This document shows, in pieces, positions 31,667 through 42,600 of a DNA stretch of 64,000 bases; position 1 is the stretch's first letter; every line of letters begins with the position of its first letter. The DNA lies in assembly GCA_030704615.1 (NCBI GenBank), contig CM060733.1, forward strand, positions 11,966,001 to 12,030,000, given 5' to 3'. The DNA is from Takakia lepidozioides (Eukaryota; Streptophyta; Takakiopsida; Takakiales; Takakiaceae). Made by a program: the position numbers and the translations under genes. The notes beneath the pieces were generated by a model, which did no database searches, was not told the DNA's origin, and was given only the letters and a program-made list of their open reading frames with translations.

Positions 31667-31990
31667 TGCCACGTGTCTATATATCATCATATCATAGTCA
31701 GGATCATGACTGCAAGACCTTCTCAATACATGCCACGTGTCTAGATATCAGCATATTGTAGTCAGGATCATGATTACAAGACCTCCTCAATATATGCCAC
31801 GTGTCCAGATATTAGCATGTTGTAGTCAGGATCATGACTACAAGACCTCATCAATATATGCCATGTGTCCAGATATTAGCATGGTTGTAGTCAGGATGAT
31901 GACTGTAGGACCACCTCATGGATATGCCACGTGGCAAATTCTGGAAATGCCATATGGCGCACATCCACAAAACCTCCTGGACTTATTAAA
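31667..31990. repeat. 64-bp tandem repeat with internal inverted core
   Basis: TGCCACGTGT-type starts lie at 31667, 31731, 31795, 31859 and 31925, so spacings are 64, 64, 64 and 66. The unit contains GTAGTCAGGATCATGACTAC, a 7-bp inverted repeat (GTAGTCA/TGACTAC). The same word appears in subterminal DNA of the CACTA-like elements here, so this is probably a CACTA subterminal array. Confidence 0.85.
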
Positions 31991-32081
31991 AAGAGACATA
32001 TGTACAGTTTGCAGCAGCACACTAAGTCGTATGATAGAAGTACGTATGACTGCCACATGACAGTGAGATGTATCACTTGGT

Positions 32082-32492
32082 TCATCTGACTACAGTCATC
32101 CATGACCGACCATACGGAAAGTCCAGGTCCATGATGCGCAGGAACCACCTGCTCCCCAGCCGGGGTCCAGGAGAATTGTGCAGTCCTGGAAGAAACTCCA
32201 TTGCTCTCAGCTGGACAAGTCGAGGATCGTCCCTGTAAACATCTAGGAAGACAATGATGTCGTCTGCTTTCGGGACAATGACTCGTCTGGCGTCGATAGA
32301 TGTGATCCGGGCACAACATGGCCTCACGACACAGTAAGAACACAGAGCAGGGAGGAGATAGGCACAGAAGAGAAGAGTGAAGAGCACACTGAGAGCGAGG
32401 CCGGCGGAAAAGGGATATATCATTGCTGCACTGCCAATGTCGTATGCGGCTGAACTTGAATTTCCTCCGACATGTGTGCTTTTATTAGACAA
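32082..32492 (-). CDS. Hypothetical membrane protein ORF
   Basis: 136 codons on the minus strand. Residues about 27-60 form a long hydrophobic segment (LALSVLFTLLFCAYLLPALC) followed by a Cys-rich turn and a soluble C-terminus. It is flanked by satellite DNA on one side and CGGCGCC-type palindromes (32560-32645) on the other. No family is recognised, and it may be chance or a transposon accessory gene. Confidence 0.3.
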   Translation of the reverse strand: MSNKSTHVGGNSSSAAYDIGSAAMIYPFSAGLALSVLFTLLFCAYLLPALCSYCVVRPCCARITSIDARRVIVPKADDIIVFLDVYRDDPRLVQLRAMEFLPGLHNSPGPRLGSRWFLRIMDLDFPYGRSWMTVVR

Positions 32493-32689
32493 ATCCGCAC
32501 CAATTTCAGGACAGTTTGCAAAACTCCCTCACCGTAAGCCGGGTATTTGCTCTCCGGAGCCCAATTTCGGCGCCGTTATTGGTTGCACTCCCGAGCCTTC
32601 AGCTGGGTATTTGGTTTCCGGACCCCAATTTCGACGCCGTTATTGGCTGCACTCCGGTGGCTTCACCCTAGTATTTGGTTTCCGGAGCA

Positions 32690-33200
32690 TGGCGTTCCAC
32701 GACACCACATCTCGTTCCTCCCACGTTCCATGACACCACATCTCGTTCAGCCAGAGTGTGGAAAACTCCCTTCGCATCCTGAATGCACCCACATTTGACA
32801 AACATGTCATCCAGGGCAGTGTTCAGGATGGCATCTGGTACAATTCCAGTTTTGACGATGTGATCACCATGGACCTCTTTCCCCTTTCCCAGAGCTCCCA
32901 GGCTTGCACATGCATTGCAAACCAAACAAATGTGATGTGGTTGAGATTCTCCCCTTTGCACATCATTTAATGCTCATAGTTCTCAAAAGCCTCCATCCCA
33001 CGCCCTCGCTGTGCATATTCTGCAATCATCGCACTCCACAACACCCACATCTTGTTCAACCATACTGTCAAACACTCCCTTCATACATGTCCACGAGGGT
33101 ATTGTTTAGAATGACATGTGGTACAATTGCAGCTCTGACAATGTCGCCATGGACCTCTTTGCCCTTCTCTAGAGCTGCCAGGCTTGCACACGCATTGCAA
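32690..33200 (-). pseudogene. Two PPR fragments, reverse orientation
   Basis: 32961-32668 reads PHHICLVCNACASL, GKGKEVHGDHIVKTGIVPDA, DMFVKCGCIQDAKGVF and LAERDVVSWN. 33200-33010 gives a second, poorer copy. Each joins abruptly to unrelated DNA. At 33195 the PPR sequence (reading ACGCATTGCAAAC on the plus strand) abuts repeat R. Confidence 0.75.
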
Positions 33201-34330
33201 ACTATCAAAGGTTCACTCAACCAATAACTTACAGAAATTCAACATGAAAATTTAGGGTCGATTTTGATAAGAGGGAAAAACAGGGTGAAATGTGTTGAAG
33301 AAGGTTGCCTTCATTAGCAGTGCCTAATTTTATCAATTGTGTCGCTGCTGCTGCGTGTTGCGCACCTCACTTCGGTAAACTCCCCTTCAAGTCATAGTTA
33401 CTCGCTTTGATGCGCGCGCCTGACTCCCAACCTGGCCGCCGGGCCAACTTGGAGCTTCGGCTGCTCACCGGGACATAACGGTCCCCTTTCGCTTCCCTCT
33501 AAAACCCTCCACCTAATTGGGACTAGGAGAATTCCCTTTGGTAGATGGCAGTCCGGAACAGCTCCCCACTCTTTGGTCGCTTTCCGGCTCGCTCGCTTAC
33601 TCACTAGTTTTTGGTCACCAACGGGCTTGCACCGTTCTCGGGGTTACTACTCCCTATATATACTTCTGTAGCTGTCCGCGGGGGTTTCACAACCAGCCAT
33701 GCCATTTTATGGCGAACCACCACGAAGACCCTCGATTCCCGGTGGTGAGTCGCGGTGAGTCTTGGCCCGCTCACCACGGCCCCTATGGACCGTGATGAGT
33801 CCCAAGACTCCCCACGACTCCCACCACGAGGTCTCCGCCCCCATGGTGAGTCCTATGCCACCCCCACTAAGTCCCACTAAGCTACCACCACCCCTTGTGG
33901 AGCCACCCCCACCGCAACCCGGTGTGCGGGGCTCCACCTAGTGAGCGCCTCCGCTTCCCTGAGTGCCTTGGGCACTCAAGGGTGCCTCAGCCCCCCATAC
34001 CTATCGCTGCCGCTGCCCCCACCACAGGGGCAGCCCCTCATGTGTCCCGACCCCCTGCCCTCAAGGCAAAGGGCCGCGACACTGCGGCTTCCAGTTCACC
34101 ATCTACCCATGCAAGTTTCTTGTAGCAATGGATCCACAGGGAATCATAGGTAATATTGTGCTTGAAATCCACAAACACCCCAACCCTAATGATGAGAGGG
34201 TAAAATAGACCGAATAGGTTGAAGAAAAAGGTGCCCTCACCAATTTAGGGCCGATTCTGATAAGAGGGGAAAATAGGGTGAAATGTGTTGAAGAAGATGC
34301 CTTGAGTAGCTGTGCCTGATTTTATCAACT
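33200..34330 (-). repeat. Repeat R, reverse, interrupted by a solo LTR
   Basis: R segments 33200-33355 and 34082-34330 are continuous with each other apart from the LTR between them. The second has GTTCACCATCTACCCATGCA and GGGAATCATAGGTAAT, as in other R copies. Confidence 0.8.
33356..34081 (-). mobile_element. Solo LTR of the chromovirus family, TSD CTGCG
   Basis: 726 bp that match the LTR at 37261-37970 in reverse orientation. It reads TGTTGCGCAC at the left and GGGCCGCGACA at the right, so on its own strand it is TGTCGCGG...GCGCAACA. The 5-bp CTGCG occurs directly on both sides (33351-33355 and 34082-34086). A solo LTR arises by recombination between the two LTRs of a full element. Confidence 0.92.
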
Positions 34331-34339
34331 GTGTCGTTG

Positions 34340-35070
34340 TTGCTGCGACTTCCACAACAGAGATTGAAATGCGGCCTGCTAAGACCAAGCTGACTCTCCC
34401 AAGAACCTTGTAAACATTAGGAAGAATACCAAATTATAACAAGAGCCAAGAGCCCACATTTGCAGGATGGACTAACTTAGAACTTTACATGGTACATTAA
34501 GAAAAAGCCACACCTTGTGATGGCGGTTGTTCCACCATCGTGTAGAAATTCAGGGCCGAGTCTGATGAGAGGTCAAAACAGGCTGAAATAGGTCGAAGAA
34601 GAAGGTGCCCTCACCACATTGTCCTCAATCTTGTGTCATGACCCATGGAGGATTTGACTGACCATGAACATAATAGGACCTCTTGTGTGTGTTGCTTGTG
34701 TGTGTAGTCAGTAATGTCGGATTGGTTTGTGCGAACCACCACGGTGCAGCCAGGAGCCGGCGTGGATTGAAACACGGACTGCTGTCTTTCCCAAGAACCT
34801 TGTGAACATCAGGAAGAATACCAAATCATGGTACTAATAGGAGCCAAGAGCCCATTGCAGTTGTGGTGCAGGATGCGCTTCGCCCCTTCATGCATCAGTA
34901 GCTCAAGAATAGCAAAGCCTCCATCCCACGCCCCTATACTGCGATCATCGCGTTCCATGACAGGTCCATGACACAACACAACAGCTCGATACTAAGAAAC
35001 CGCGCAGGAGAAAAAGAAGAAGAAAACTAAGTCCCAGCCCATTCATGGGCAACCCTATAAGCAATTTGTT
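34340..35070. repeat. Dispersed repeat S with internal duplication
   Basis: A block containing CCCAAGAACCTTGT, GGAAGAATACCAAAT and GAGCCAAGAGCCCA occurs at about 34400-34480 and again at 34788-34855. A preceding block (TGTGTCATGACCCAT, GATTTGAC) at 34632-34660 recurs at 42208-42240 inside the CACTA-like element. A short reverse PPR scrap (GCCTCCATCCCACGCCCC) is at 34916. Confidence 0.65.
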
Positions 35071-35089
35071 TAAAAAAAAAAAAACCTTT

Positions 35090-35355
35090 TGGCTACCAGG
35101 CTTGCACTAGAAGTCATGCCGACGACTATTTGGTGGTGAGCTCGCGCTGGTCAACCATCGTTGACCAACCATCCGTCTAGTGTGGAGCCATGCAGTCATG
35201 ACGATGTCTACCAAAGTAGTCGCCCAAAGGACGACGTAGTCGCGTAGTCATTTCAACGACTACGTGAAGCTCCATTTAGTCCAAAAATACAGGGAAGTCA
35301 TGGTCAAAGTCAGAAAAACCATGATTACCACGACTCGACAGTCAAATATACCGCA
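35090..35355. repeat. CACTA-like subterminal repeats
   Basis: Many GACTAC/GTAGTC words (for example CATTTCAACGACTACGTGAA), like those next to the CACTA termini at 38433, 43333 and 45935. A possible terminus ACCGCAGTG ends near 35357. No TIR partner was identified. Confidence 0.45.
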
Positions 35356-35357
35356 GT

Positions 35358-36570
35358 GTTTTAATTTGGGTTAAATATTCAAAATCATTTTCATATGTTA
35401 TTATACATTTTAAAACACGGCTAATTAATAAGAAATAGATTGTGAGAGAAGAATTATCCAAAGTTTGCACTCCACGCAAAGGTGGTCCCCATTTCAAATG
35501 ATGAAAAAAAAAATCATCCCATTTCTTTACGCAGAGGAAGACGGCCCTCATGTCGGGCGCCCCTTGAATTTTATGCCCTAGGGCCTCGGCCTCGGGCATA
35601 AATTCAAGGAGCGCCCTCCACTAGGGGCCTTCCTCGATCTTGGAGGTAAAAGACAAGGAAATGTCGGAGGTGTGCATTCATGAAGGTAATACTATTCAGT
35701 TTTTCAACCATCTCCATGAAGATAATTATAAAACTGCAGTGCCTTAATTTTATTTTTTCACTTTAAAAAAATCGAAGTCCTTGAAGTAACTACCTTCGTG
35801 GAGGTAATTATAATGCCCTAAACCTCCAAAGTGAATTTCTTGAAACTTTGGACCCACTATCCCTCATTGTTTTTAATGCAACACCCCTTCATCACACTTG
35901 TTTGAGCTTTGAACCCAGGAACCCGCCCCCTTGTCTAATAATCTGGGCTAGCTCAAGGGCAACTGCGATTATGAGTAGATGCCATAACATCAACATAGTT
36001 TTCACCTGTTGATCTTCCAAAAATCGTAACATATTCGTAATCCATCCAAGTCAAACGATAGAGGTCGCAATGGAAACCTAATCTAACACCCAAAAGTAAA
36101 ACATCAAAGAGCATCACCCATTGCATGATATACAGAGACATCCTTAGTCGTACTGCATTGTAGCAGCATAGTAAGAGATTTTTTAATTAGTTGATGGTTC
36201 AGGTTCCAAATTTTTATTTTCTAAGGGGGCCCTACTTGCAGAGCCCACCAAAGGGAGCTAGAAAAAACCAAACAAATAAATTGTATACCCCTTACCCTCC
36301 TTACACAGTCTCTCCAGGCGGCGGTGGAGCCTTCTAGAAGGGGCCCACCGCCTCATGCAGTTCTAACGCGGCTCGGTAGGTCTTGGCTCCTTGCTATATC
36401 TGGTAGCAAGGGCTCCTCTCGAGCGCTACCGGACATAACCGGTTTTTAGGGCAGTGAGCCAATTAGTTGACTCTTGTACGTACCTACCACCACGTTTGTG
36501 CCTACGTACCTACCTCCTCGTTCCTATCTAGACTCTCGCGTTTCGTGGAGAGGTTGTCATTTCTGTGGTG
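35358..36570. other. No gene recognised
   Basis: AT-rich and low-copy-looking DNA with short frames only. Confidence 0.4.
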
Positions 36571-36578
36571 CTTCTTAA

Positions 36579-36710
36579 ATGGAAGGGAAAAAATCTATCA
36601 AAATTACAGGTGGACCGAGAGATTCTCATGTTACTGATGTTGTATTTCATGCTTTATCTGTTGTTGTAAGTGGCGATTGTAGTTTAAAATCTATAGATGT
36701 ACATGATCAG
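36579..36710 (+). pseudogene. Short ORF split by copia insertion (possible exon)
   Basis: The ATG at 36579 opens a frame (MEGKKSIKITGGPRD...). It reaches the copia boundary at 36710 and would continue in frame at 53078 on the far side (one copy of ATCAG), ending with TGA about 48 codons later. About 95 codons are thus open across the reconstructed empty site. No family is recognised, and it could be chance. Confidence 0.3.
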
Positions 36711-37059
36711 TGTGAGAAACAACTTAGCAAACTGCAGGTTACATATGCACGCATGTAACCAATAGCACCAAGAATACACTTAGGACACGGCTTGGCAAAG
36801 CGAACTTGGTCCTCTGTGTATTGATGGAAAAGACTGAAGCTACTGCCAGAAGCTTACTTACACAACTGGGTCCCGCAAGTACATCTACACATAGCAAGAT
36901 ACAGTTTTACCTCTCTCTGCCTATCCGTTGCTCTAAGTACTACTAGCACTCCTGGGAAAAATGATGAGCTGTCTTGATAGCCAAGAACTTCATGAACTTC
37001 ATGATACTCCGCACCGTACTAGGCTTACAAATTATTGTGGTAACTGGATAACTCTTACA
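36711..37059 (-). repeat. Copia 3' LTR
   Basis: 349 bp. It reads TGTGAGAAAC at the left and CTCTTACA at the right on the plus strand. It follows the RNase H stop (37080) by 20 bp. Differences from the other copy include AAAGCG for ACAAAGCG and a missing CTTGATA-type stretch. Confidence 0.88.
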
Positions 37060-37079
37060 CTCCCACTCGGTGTGGAGTC

Positions 37080-37260
37080 TCATTCTACTGATGTTGCATT
37101 GAGTCCGAGGAGTCCCTTCATTCGCTCGAACTTATCTCTGGGCAGTGCTTTGGTCAGGATATCCGCGACCTGATTGTGAGTGCTGACATACTCATCACGA
37201 ATCTGGCCGTCGCTGGAGGCCTCGCAAATCTTGTGAAACTTAACGTCAACGTGCTTCATT
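37080..37260 (-). pseudogene. Copia RNase H C-terminus
   Basis: Reads MKHVDVKFHKICEA, then VADILTKALPRDKFERM, the usual end of copia polyproteins. It is cut at 37260 by the chromovirus LTR. About 150 residues of RT/RNase H that should precede it are not in the window, so a deletion accompanied the nested insertions. Confidence 0.88.
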
Positions 37261-37970
37261 TGTCATGGCCCTTTGCCTTGAGGGCAAGGGTTCGAGACAC
37301 AAGAGGGGCTGCCCCTGTGATGGGGGCAGTGGCAACAATAGGCATGGGGGCTGAAGCACCCTTGAGTGCCCAAGGCACTCAAGGAGGCAGAGGCACTCAC
37401 TAGGTGGAGCCCCGCACACCGGGTTGTGGTGGGGGTGGTTCCACGAGGGGTGCTGGTAGCTTAGTGGGTCTTAGTGGGGATGGCATAGGACTCACCATGG
37501 GGCGGAGACCTTGTGGTGGGAGTCGTGGGGAGTCTTGGGTCTCATCACGGTCCATTGGGGCCGTGGTGGGTGGGCACTCATCACCGAGAGTCAAGGGTCT
37601 TCGTGGTGGTTCGCCATAAAATGACTGGGTTGTTTGTGAAACCCCCGCGGACAGTCACAGAAGTATATATAGAGAGTAGTAACCCCGAGAACGGTGCAAG
37701 CCCGTTGGTGACCAAAAACTAGTGAGTAAGCATGCGAGCCGGAAAGCGACCAAGGTGTGGGGAGCTGTTCCAGACTGCCAACAACCAAAGGGAATTTCCA
37801 CTAAGCCCAAAGTGAGCGAGGGTCTTGTGGAGGAGCAAAGGGGGACCGTTATGTCCCGGTGAGCGGCCAAAGCTCCAAGTTGGCCGGCGGCCAGTTTGGG
37901 AGTTAGGCACGCGCATCAAAGCGAATAACTATGACCTGAAGGGGAGCTTACCGAAGTGATGTGCGCAACA
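37261..37970 (+). repeat. Chromovirus 5' LTR
   Basis: Starts TGTCATGGCCC and ends GTGCGCAACA. It is the forward counterpart of the solo LTR at 33356-34081. A TATATATAG box lies near 37664. It is followed at once by a tRNA-primer site. Confidence 0.88.
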
Positions 37971-37972
37971 CT

Positions 37973-37984
37973 TGGTATCAGAGC
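37973..37984 (+). promoter_or_regulatory. Primer-binding site
   Basis: TGGTATCAGAGC two bases after the LTR is complementary to the 3' end of plant initiator tRNA-Met, as in many plant LTR retrotransposons. Confidence 0.9.
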
Positions 37985-38025
37985 TTAGAGTTTAGTACGC
38001 GATTGTCCTTGAGATCGGCCTCACC

Positions 38026-38432
38026 ATGGGGTCGGGCAAGACAAAGCGAAAGCGGAACGGCCCAAAAGACAATGATCCTGGTGAGCCCGGTGAGGGCGAC
38101 GTGTCACTGAAGCGGCAAATGGAAGAGGCGATTTATGCTTCTGAAAGCGAGGCTGCTCAAGAACGGGAGGAATTTGGGGAGTCGGAGCCCGAGGAATTTC
38201 CAAAGGCTCCGCCAGACCAACAGATGTCTCCCATGCCAGCAGCCTTTTGGGAAGGGTTGTTGGCGCAGTTTGGCAGGACGTTGAAAGACGTGATGAGGGC
38301 GGCTAATGTCACTTCCACTAAGGCAAAGTTTAAGGTAAAGCCTAAGGAACCCGGCACCTTCGAGGGCGTCCGAAATCGGAAGGCACTCAACACCTGGCTC
38401 TTAGAGCTGGAGCAGTACTTCCGAGCGGCCAA
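38026..38432 (+). pseudogene. Chromovirus gag, N-terminal part
   Basis: The ATG at 38026 (MGSGKTKRKR) opens a frame with an acidic N-terminus and then a gag segment (GTFEGVRNRKALNTWLLELE). It is interrupted after FRAAN by the CACTA-like element. With the element and one CAA removed, the frame continues at 43334 as KLSDEDRVEVAPTYLRGYAQQWW. Confidence 0.88.
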
Positions 38433-38839
38433 TACTACAATAGATGAGCGTTTTTATGACTGCACATATGACTATTTTTTCAGTCCGAGCGTTCATGACT
38501 ACATCACTCTGCAGTGAAAAAAACCCTGTCATAACGACTAGTCTTTACGACTGCGTTTTGCAAGTCATAGCCGTGACTGCGTGCGTGGCACCTGGGGTCA
38601 TGCTATAGAGAGGATGTAATCACAACTATATGATTTATATATGACTAACTATATGACTACATGTCTACAAAGTATGACTCCATTGGAGAGGCGTCAGAGA
38701 GACACATGTAGCACTCCGGATGTGACACGTGTCCACATGGACAACATATATGACCTACACGTGGGAAAGAATATCGTATCATATAATGCCACGTTGCCAT
38801 GATGTAGTCATGAGTATATAACTTCATGACTAAAGAGGT

Positions 38840-39385
38840 TTTTTAATAATAATTTAATTTAATAAATTAAATCATACAATTATAATATTTAGATTATTAA
38901 TTGATTTAAATTCTCATTAGGTTTCTAGGAAAATAGAATGGAAGCCATTGTTGTCTTTTTTATTATTTTTATTTTTGTTAACAAAAAGGGACAGTGGGGG
39001 ACAGTGGGGGACAGTGGCCTCCAGAACTTTATAGGTAATGGACATAAAATGTCATTGGATACAAAGAGGAAAAAATAACCTCTGGATAGAGTGCCATAGA
39101 GGCTGAAAGAGGAAGACACAGCTTCGCGTACCAAGACAAGAAAGAGTAGTAAGAAGGAAGGCAAGCAAAGAAGGGGGTCTGCATAGAGCTAAAGAGTCTA
39201 GCAGGAAAAGAGACTGTAGCCAGAAACTACTGCCATAACTTGGAAACATAAAGGCACCGAGCTAAGGAGAAGAACTGAAAATCAGCTAACAATGTCATAA
39301 GAAAGCTGGGCCCTAGCCTTCCACTTCCTAAAAGATCTACAGATGGAGAGACATCCCTGCAGGGTCGTGCTTTTCAGCTCAAGAC
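38840..39385. other. CACTA interior, no gene recognised
   Basis: AT-rich sequence including three GGGGGACAGT repeats near 38990-39015. Confidence 0.4.
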
Positions 39386-39389
39386 CAAC

Positions 39390-40155
39390 CAATTGATCAT
39401 CTATCCATGCAGGTTTCTTGTAGCTATCCTTCCACAGGGAATCATAGGTAATCTGGAGATTGAAATCCGGCCCTCTTGGATGAATCTGCCATGCACTCTA
39501 TCCCTGCTCCTTCAGCTATCCATGCCTCTGCACAAATCGTGTATATATCATTGCCTTGCTCCTAGCAGCTGACAATGACAGCCTAGAATTGTTCCAGCAA
39601 ACACCCCAACCCTACTTACCATACTCGCTGACTTGCGTCTACTTCCAACAAACATTCATTTTTTTGCCTCGATTGTTCCACCATTGACTTGGGTCGAAAA
39701 CGTATTCTTTGGAACAGAGCTTCTCCTCGTCTCTGTTATCTGTTTTTTCAATACTTTCCTGTCGACCACATTGGCAATAACATGTCAAAATCATTCCAAA
39801 ACCACCAGAGATCCACCAACGCCGAGCTAATTTGCAGAATTCAACATGAAAATATAGGGACGACTTTGCTAGCAGGGGAAAACAGGGTGGAATATGTTGA
39901 AGAAGGTACCTTCATTAGTAGTGTCTTGTTTTATCAATTGTGCTGCTGCCGCTGTTTCTAGTAGACCATCTACCCACTTGTAGCCATTGTGCTATTGAAG
40001 AAGGTGTCTTCGTTACCTGTGCCTGATTTATCAATTGTGCCGCTGCTACGGCAAATTCCAGTTGACCATCTACCCATGCAGGTTTCTTGTAGCTATCCTT
40101 CGACACAGGGAATCATAGGTAATCTGGAGCTTGAAATCTGGCCCTCTTACATGAA
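39390..40155 (-). repeat. Repeat R copies inside CACTA element
   Basis: R segments at 39405-39600 and 39650-39960, then a partial third from 39960 to 40155, all in reverse orientation, with the usual CATTCAT...GGGTC, TGAAGAAGGT and GGGAATCATAGGTAATCTGG blocks. Confidence 0.75.
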
Positions 40156-40157
40156 TC

Positions 40158-40430
40158 TGGACCAGCTTTGGTGATGCAACCTTGCACCTCTTTGCCCTTT
40201 TCCAGGGCTGCCAGGCTTGCACACGCACTGCAAACACACACTAAAATGATGTGGTCGAGCTTCACCCCTTCCCCCATCATTGGCTCATAGGTATCCAAAG
40301 CCTCCATCCCGCACCCCTGCTGTGCATACCCTGCAAGCATCGCACTCCACGACACCACATCTCGTTTAGCCATAGTGTTGAACACTCCCTTGACACTGGC
40401 ATATATGTCCAGAATTAGGGGTTGTTCAGA
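40158..40430 (-). pseudogene. PPR fragment inside CACTA element
   Basis: The minus-strand frame reads MFNTMAKRDVVSWSAMLAGY, then GMEALDTYEPM, KLDHIILVCVCSACASL and KGKEVQGCITKAG. It is fused at its C-terminal end to repeat R. Upstream DNA to 40850 shows nothing clear. Confidence 0.8.
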
Positions 40431-40854
40431 ATGACATCTGGCTGCCAGCCTTCATACACTCCTATGATCATCCTGACCCTACCAAGTCCCTTGTAAACGA
40501 CCAAGAGGTCCATGACCCAATGGAGACATCATCACATTTTAAGCTGGAATGGCTCCAAGAGTCATACTGAACAATATTCTATTTTTCCCCTGCTTCCTTG
40601 CCCCCTGCCTTCCCCATCCTGCAACTGAAAGAGGCTCTACAAACTTCAACAAGCTAGGCATAATTTCAGCATATTCAGATACCTAAGTCCCCTGTCTCAA
40701 GCATAAGAGCATCAAGCTGAAAGGCCTGCAAACCGAAAATCAGGTGCATATGCTCACATTATATTAAGTGGATTGAAGGCATTAAATGCTTTTCTACACA
40801 ACACCCTTGTCAACATGTATGTTAAGTGTGGTAGCTCGTGGATGCACTTGTAGT

Positions 40855-40965
40855 TGTCCCACCCCGAGTTTAAATTTCAGTCTAGTGATGAGGGCAGGTA
40901 GGCCATTGAGATAGTCCTTAAGGTCCTTGCCCATGTCACATATTCAAAACAATTTTAGGGAGGTT
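40855..40965 (-). repeat. LINE scrap
   Basis: GAGTTTAAATTTCAGTCTAG and GTCCTTGCCCATGTCACA match the reverse complement of the LINE at about 330-410. Confidence 0.6.
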
Positions 40966-41009
40966 TAATGCCTAACTGTATTTCCACTGGACAGTGTGAG
41001 GGCATCAGA

Positions 41010-41495
41010 GGAGGAGAGAGAGAGAGAGAGAGAGAGACTCACCGGGGAAGGTGGTCATCATGGTACTCCAAGACACCACATCTTGTTCAGCCATGTTGTT
41101 GGACACTCCCTTTGCATCCTTGCTACACCTACATTTGGCATACATATTGTCCACCAGGGGAGTGTTCAAAATGACATCTGGTACATTTGCAGCTTTGACG
41201 ATGCAACCATGGACCTTTTGCCCTTTTCCAGGGCTGCCAGGCTTGCACACGCATTGCAAACACATACACACGTTATGTGGTCGGGCTTCAGTATCCCTTC
41301 CCTCATAATTTGCTCATAGGTCTCCAAAGCCTCCATCCCACGCCCCTGTTGTGCATACTCTGCAAACATCGCACTCCATGACACCACATCTCGTTCAGCC
41401 ATAGTGATGAACACTCCCTTTGCATCCTTGATGCACCCACATTTGACATACATGTCCACCAAGGCAAGGGCAGTGTTCAAAATGACATCTGGTAA
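41010..41495 (-). pseudogene. Tandem PPR fragments inside CACTA element
   Basis: The minus strand reads ALVDMYVKCGCIKDAKGVF, MAERDVVSWSAM, YAQQGRGMEALETYEQI, LKPDHITCVCVCNACASL, then GKGQKVHGCIVKAANVPDV, NMYAKCRCSKDAKGV and MAEQDVVSWST. A GA microsatellite (41016-41035) truncates it. The distal end joins repeat R at 41495. Confidence 0.82.
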
Positions 41496-42125
41496 TCTGA
41501 CAGGTATTCACATTTTTGCCTTGGTTGTCCCACCATTGACTGGGGTCAGAAAAGTATTCATTCCAAAGCTTCTCCTCATCTCTGTTACCTCTTTTGGATA
41601 CTTTCCTGTTGTCACATTGGCAGTATCATATCAAAGTCACTCCAAACTATCCCAAGTTCACTCAACCAACTAACTTGCATAATTCAACATGGAAATTTAG
41701 GGCCGATTTTGATAAGAGGGAAAAACAGGGTGAAATGTGTTGAAAAACGTGCCTTCATTAGCAGACCCTTTTCTCATTAGCAGATTTCTTGTAGCTATTG
41801 ATCCACGGGGAATCAAAACTAATCTTGTGTTTGAAATCCGACCCTCTTGGATGAACCTGGACCTCTATCCCTGGTCCTTCAGCTATCCCTGTCTATGTAC
41901 AAATCATGAATACTTGCTGCTAGCAGCTGACACTAACGGCGTGAAGTTCTTCCAGCAAACCCCAACCCTAATTATTACAATAGTTCTAATTCTAAATTGC
42001 ATCTACTTCTCTCTAGTGTAGTCCAACATGCATTCACCTTTTTGTCTCCATTGTCCTGCCATTGACTGGGGTCGGAAAAGTGTTCATTCCAAAGCTTCTC
42101 CTCATCTCTATTACCTGTTTTTTGA
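41495..42125 (-). repeat. Repeat R copies inside CACTA element
   Basis: One nearly full unit (41500-41990) and the start of a second (42030-42125), with TATTCATTCCAAAGCTTCTC and ATTTAGGGCCGATTTTGATA. Confidence 0.78.
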
Positions 42126-42600
42126 TACTTTCATGCTGCCAAACAGGGCAAAACAGGCTGAAATAGGTCAAAGAAGAAGATATCCTCACCACATTGTTCT
42201 TTACCTTGTGTCATGACCCATCGAGGATTTGACCGACCATCAGCCCAAAAGGACCCATTGTGTGTGCTGCTTGTATCTGTAGTCAGGTAATGTTGGATTG
42301 GTATGTGAGATCGAACCACCACGGCGCAGCTGAGCAGGCAGAGATTGAAACACGACCTGCTAAGACCAAACTGACTCTCCCAAGAAGAGCGAGCGTCTCC
42401 TCGTCTCGTCTCTCTCCCAAAAACGACGAGCTCACAATAATGTTGGGATCTTCTCCTCGTCTCCTCTCCTCCTCCTCTTCTCTTTCCTGCATCATTTGCT
42501 CAAGAGTAGGAAGGTCTGCAAAGCCTCCATCCCACGCCCCTGCATATCCTGCGATCATCGCGTTCCATGACACAACATCAAATAGATGGTGAAACGCAGG
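42126..42600. repeat. Repeat S and PPR scrap inside CACTA element
   Basis: 42130-42390 matches 34560-34800 (repeat S). On the minus strand 42590-42440 reads DVVSWNAMIAGYAGAWDGG, a PPR fragment. 42600-43050 holds no gene but shows repeated CCGTTAGATC words. Confidence 0.65.
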
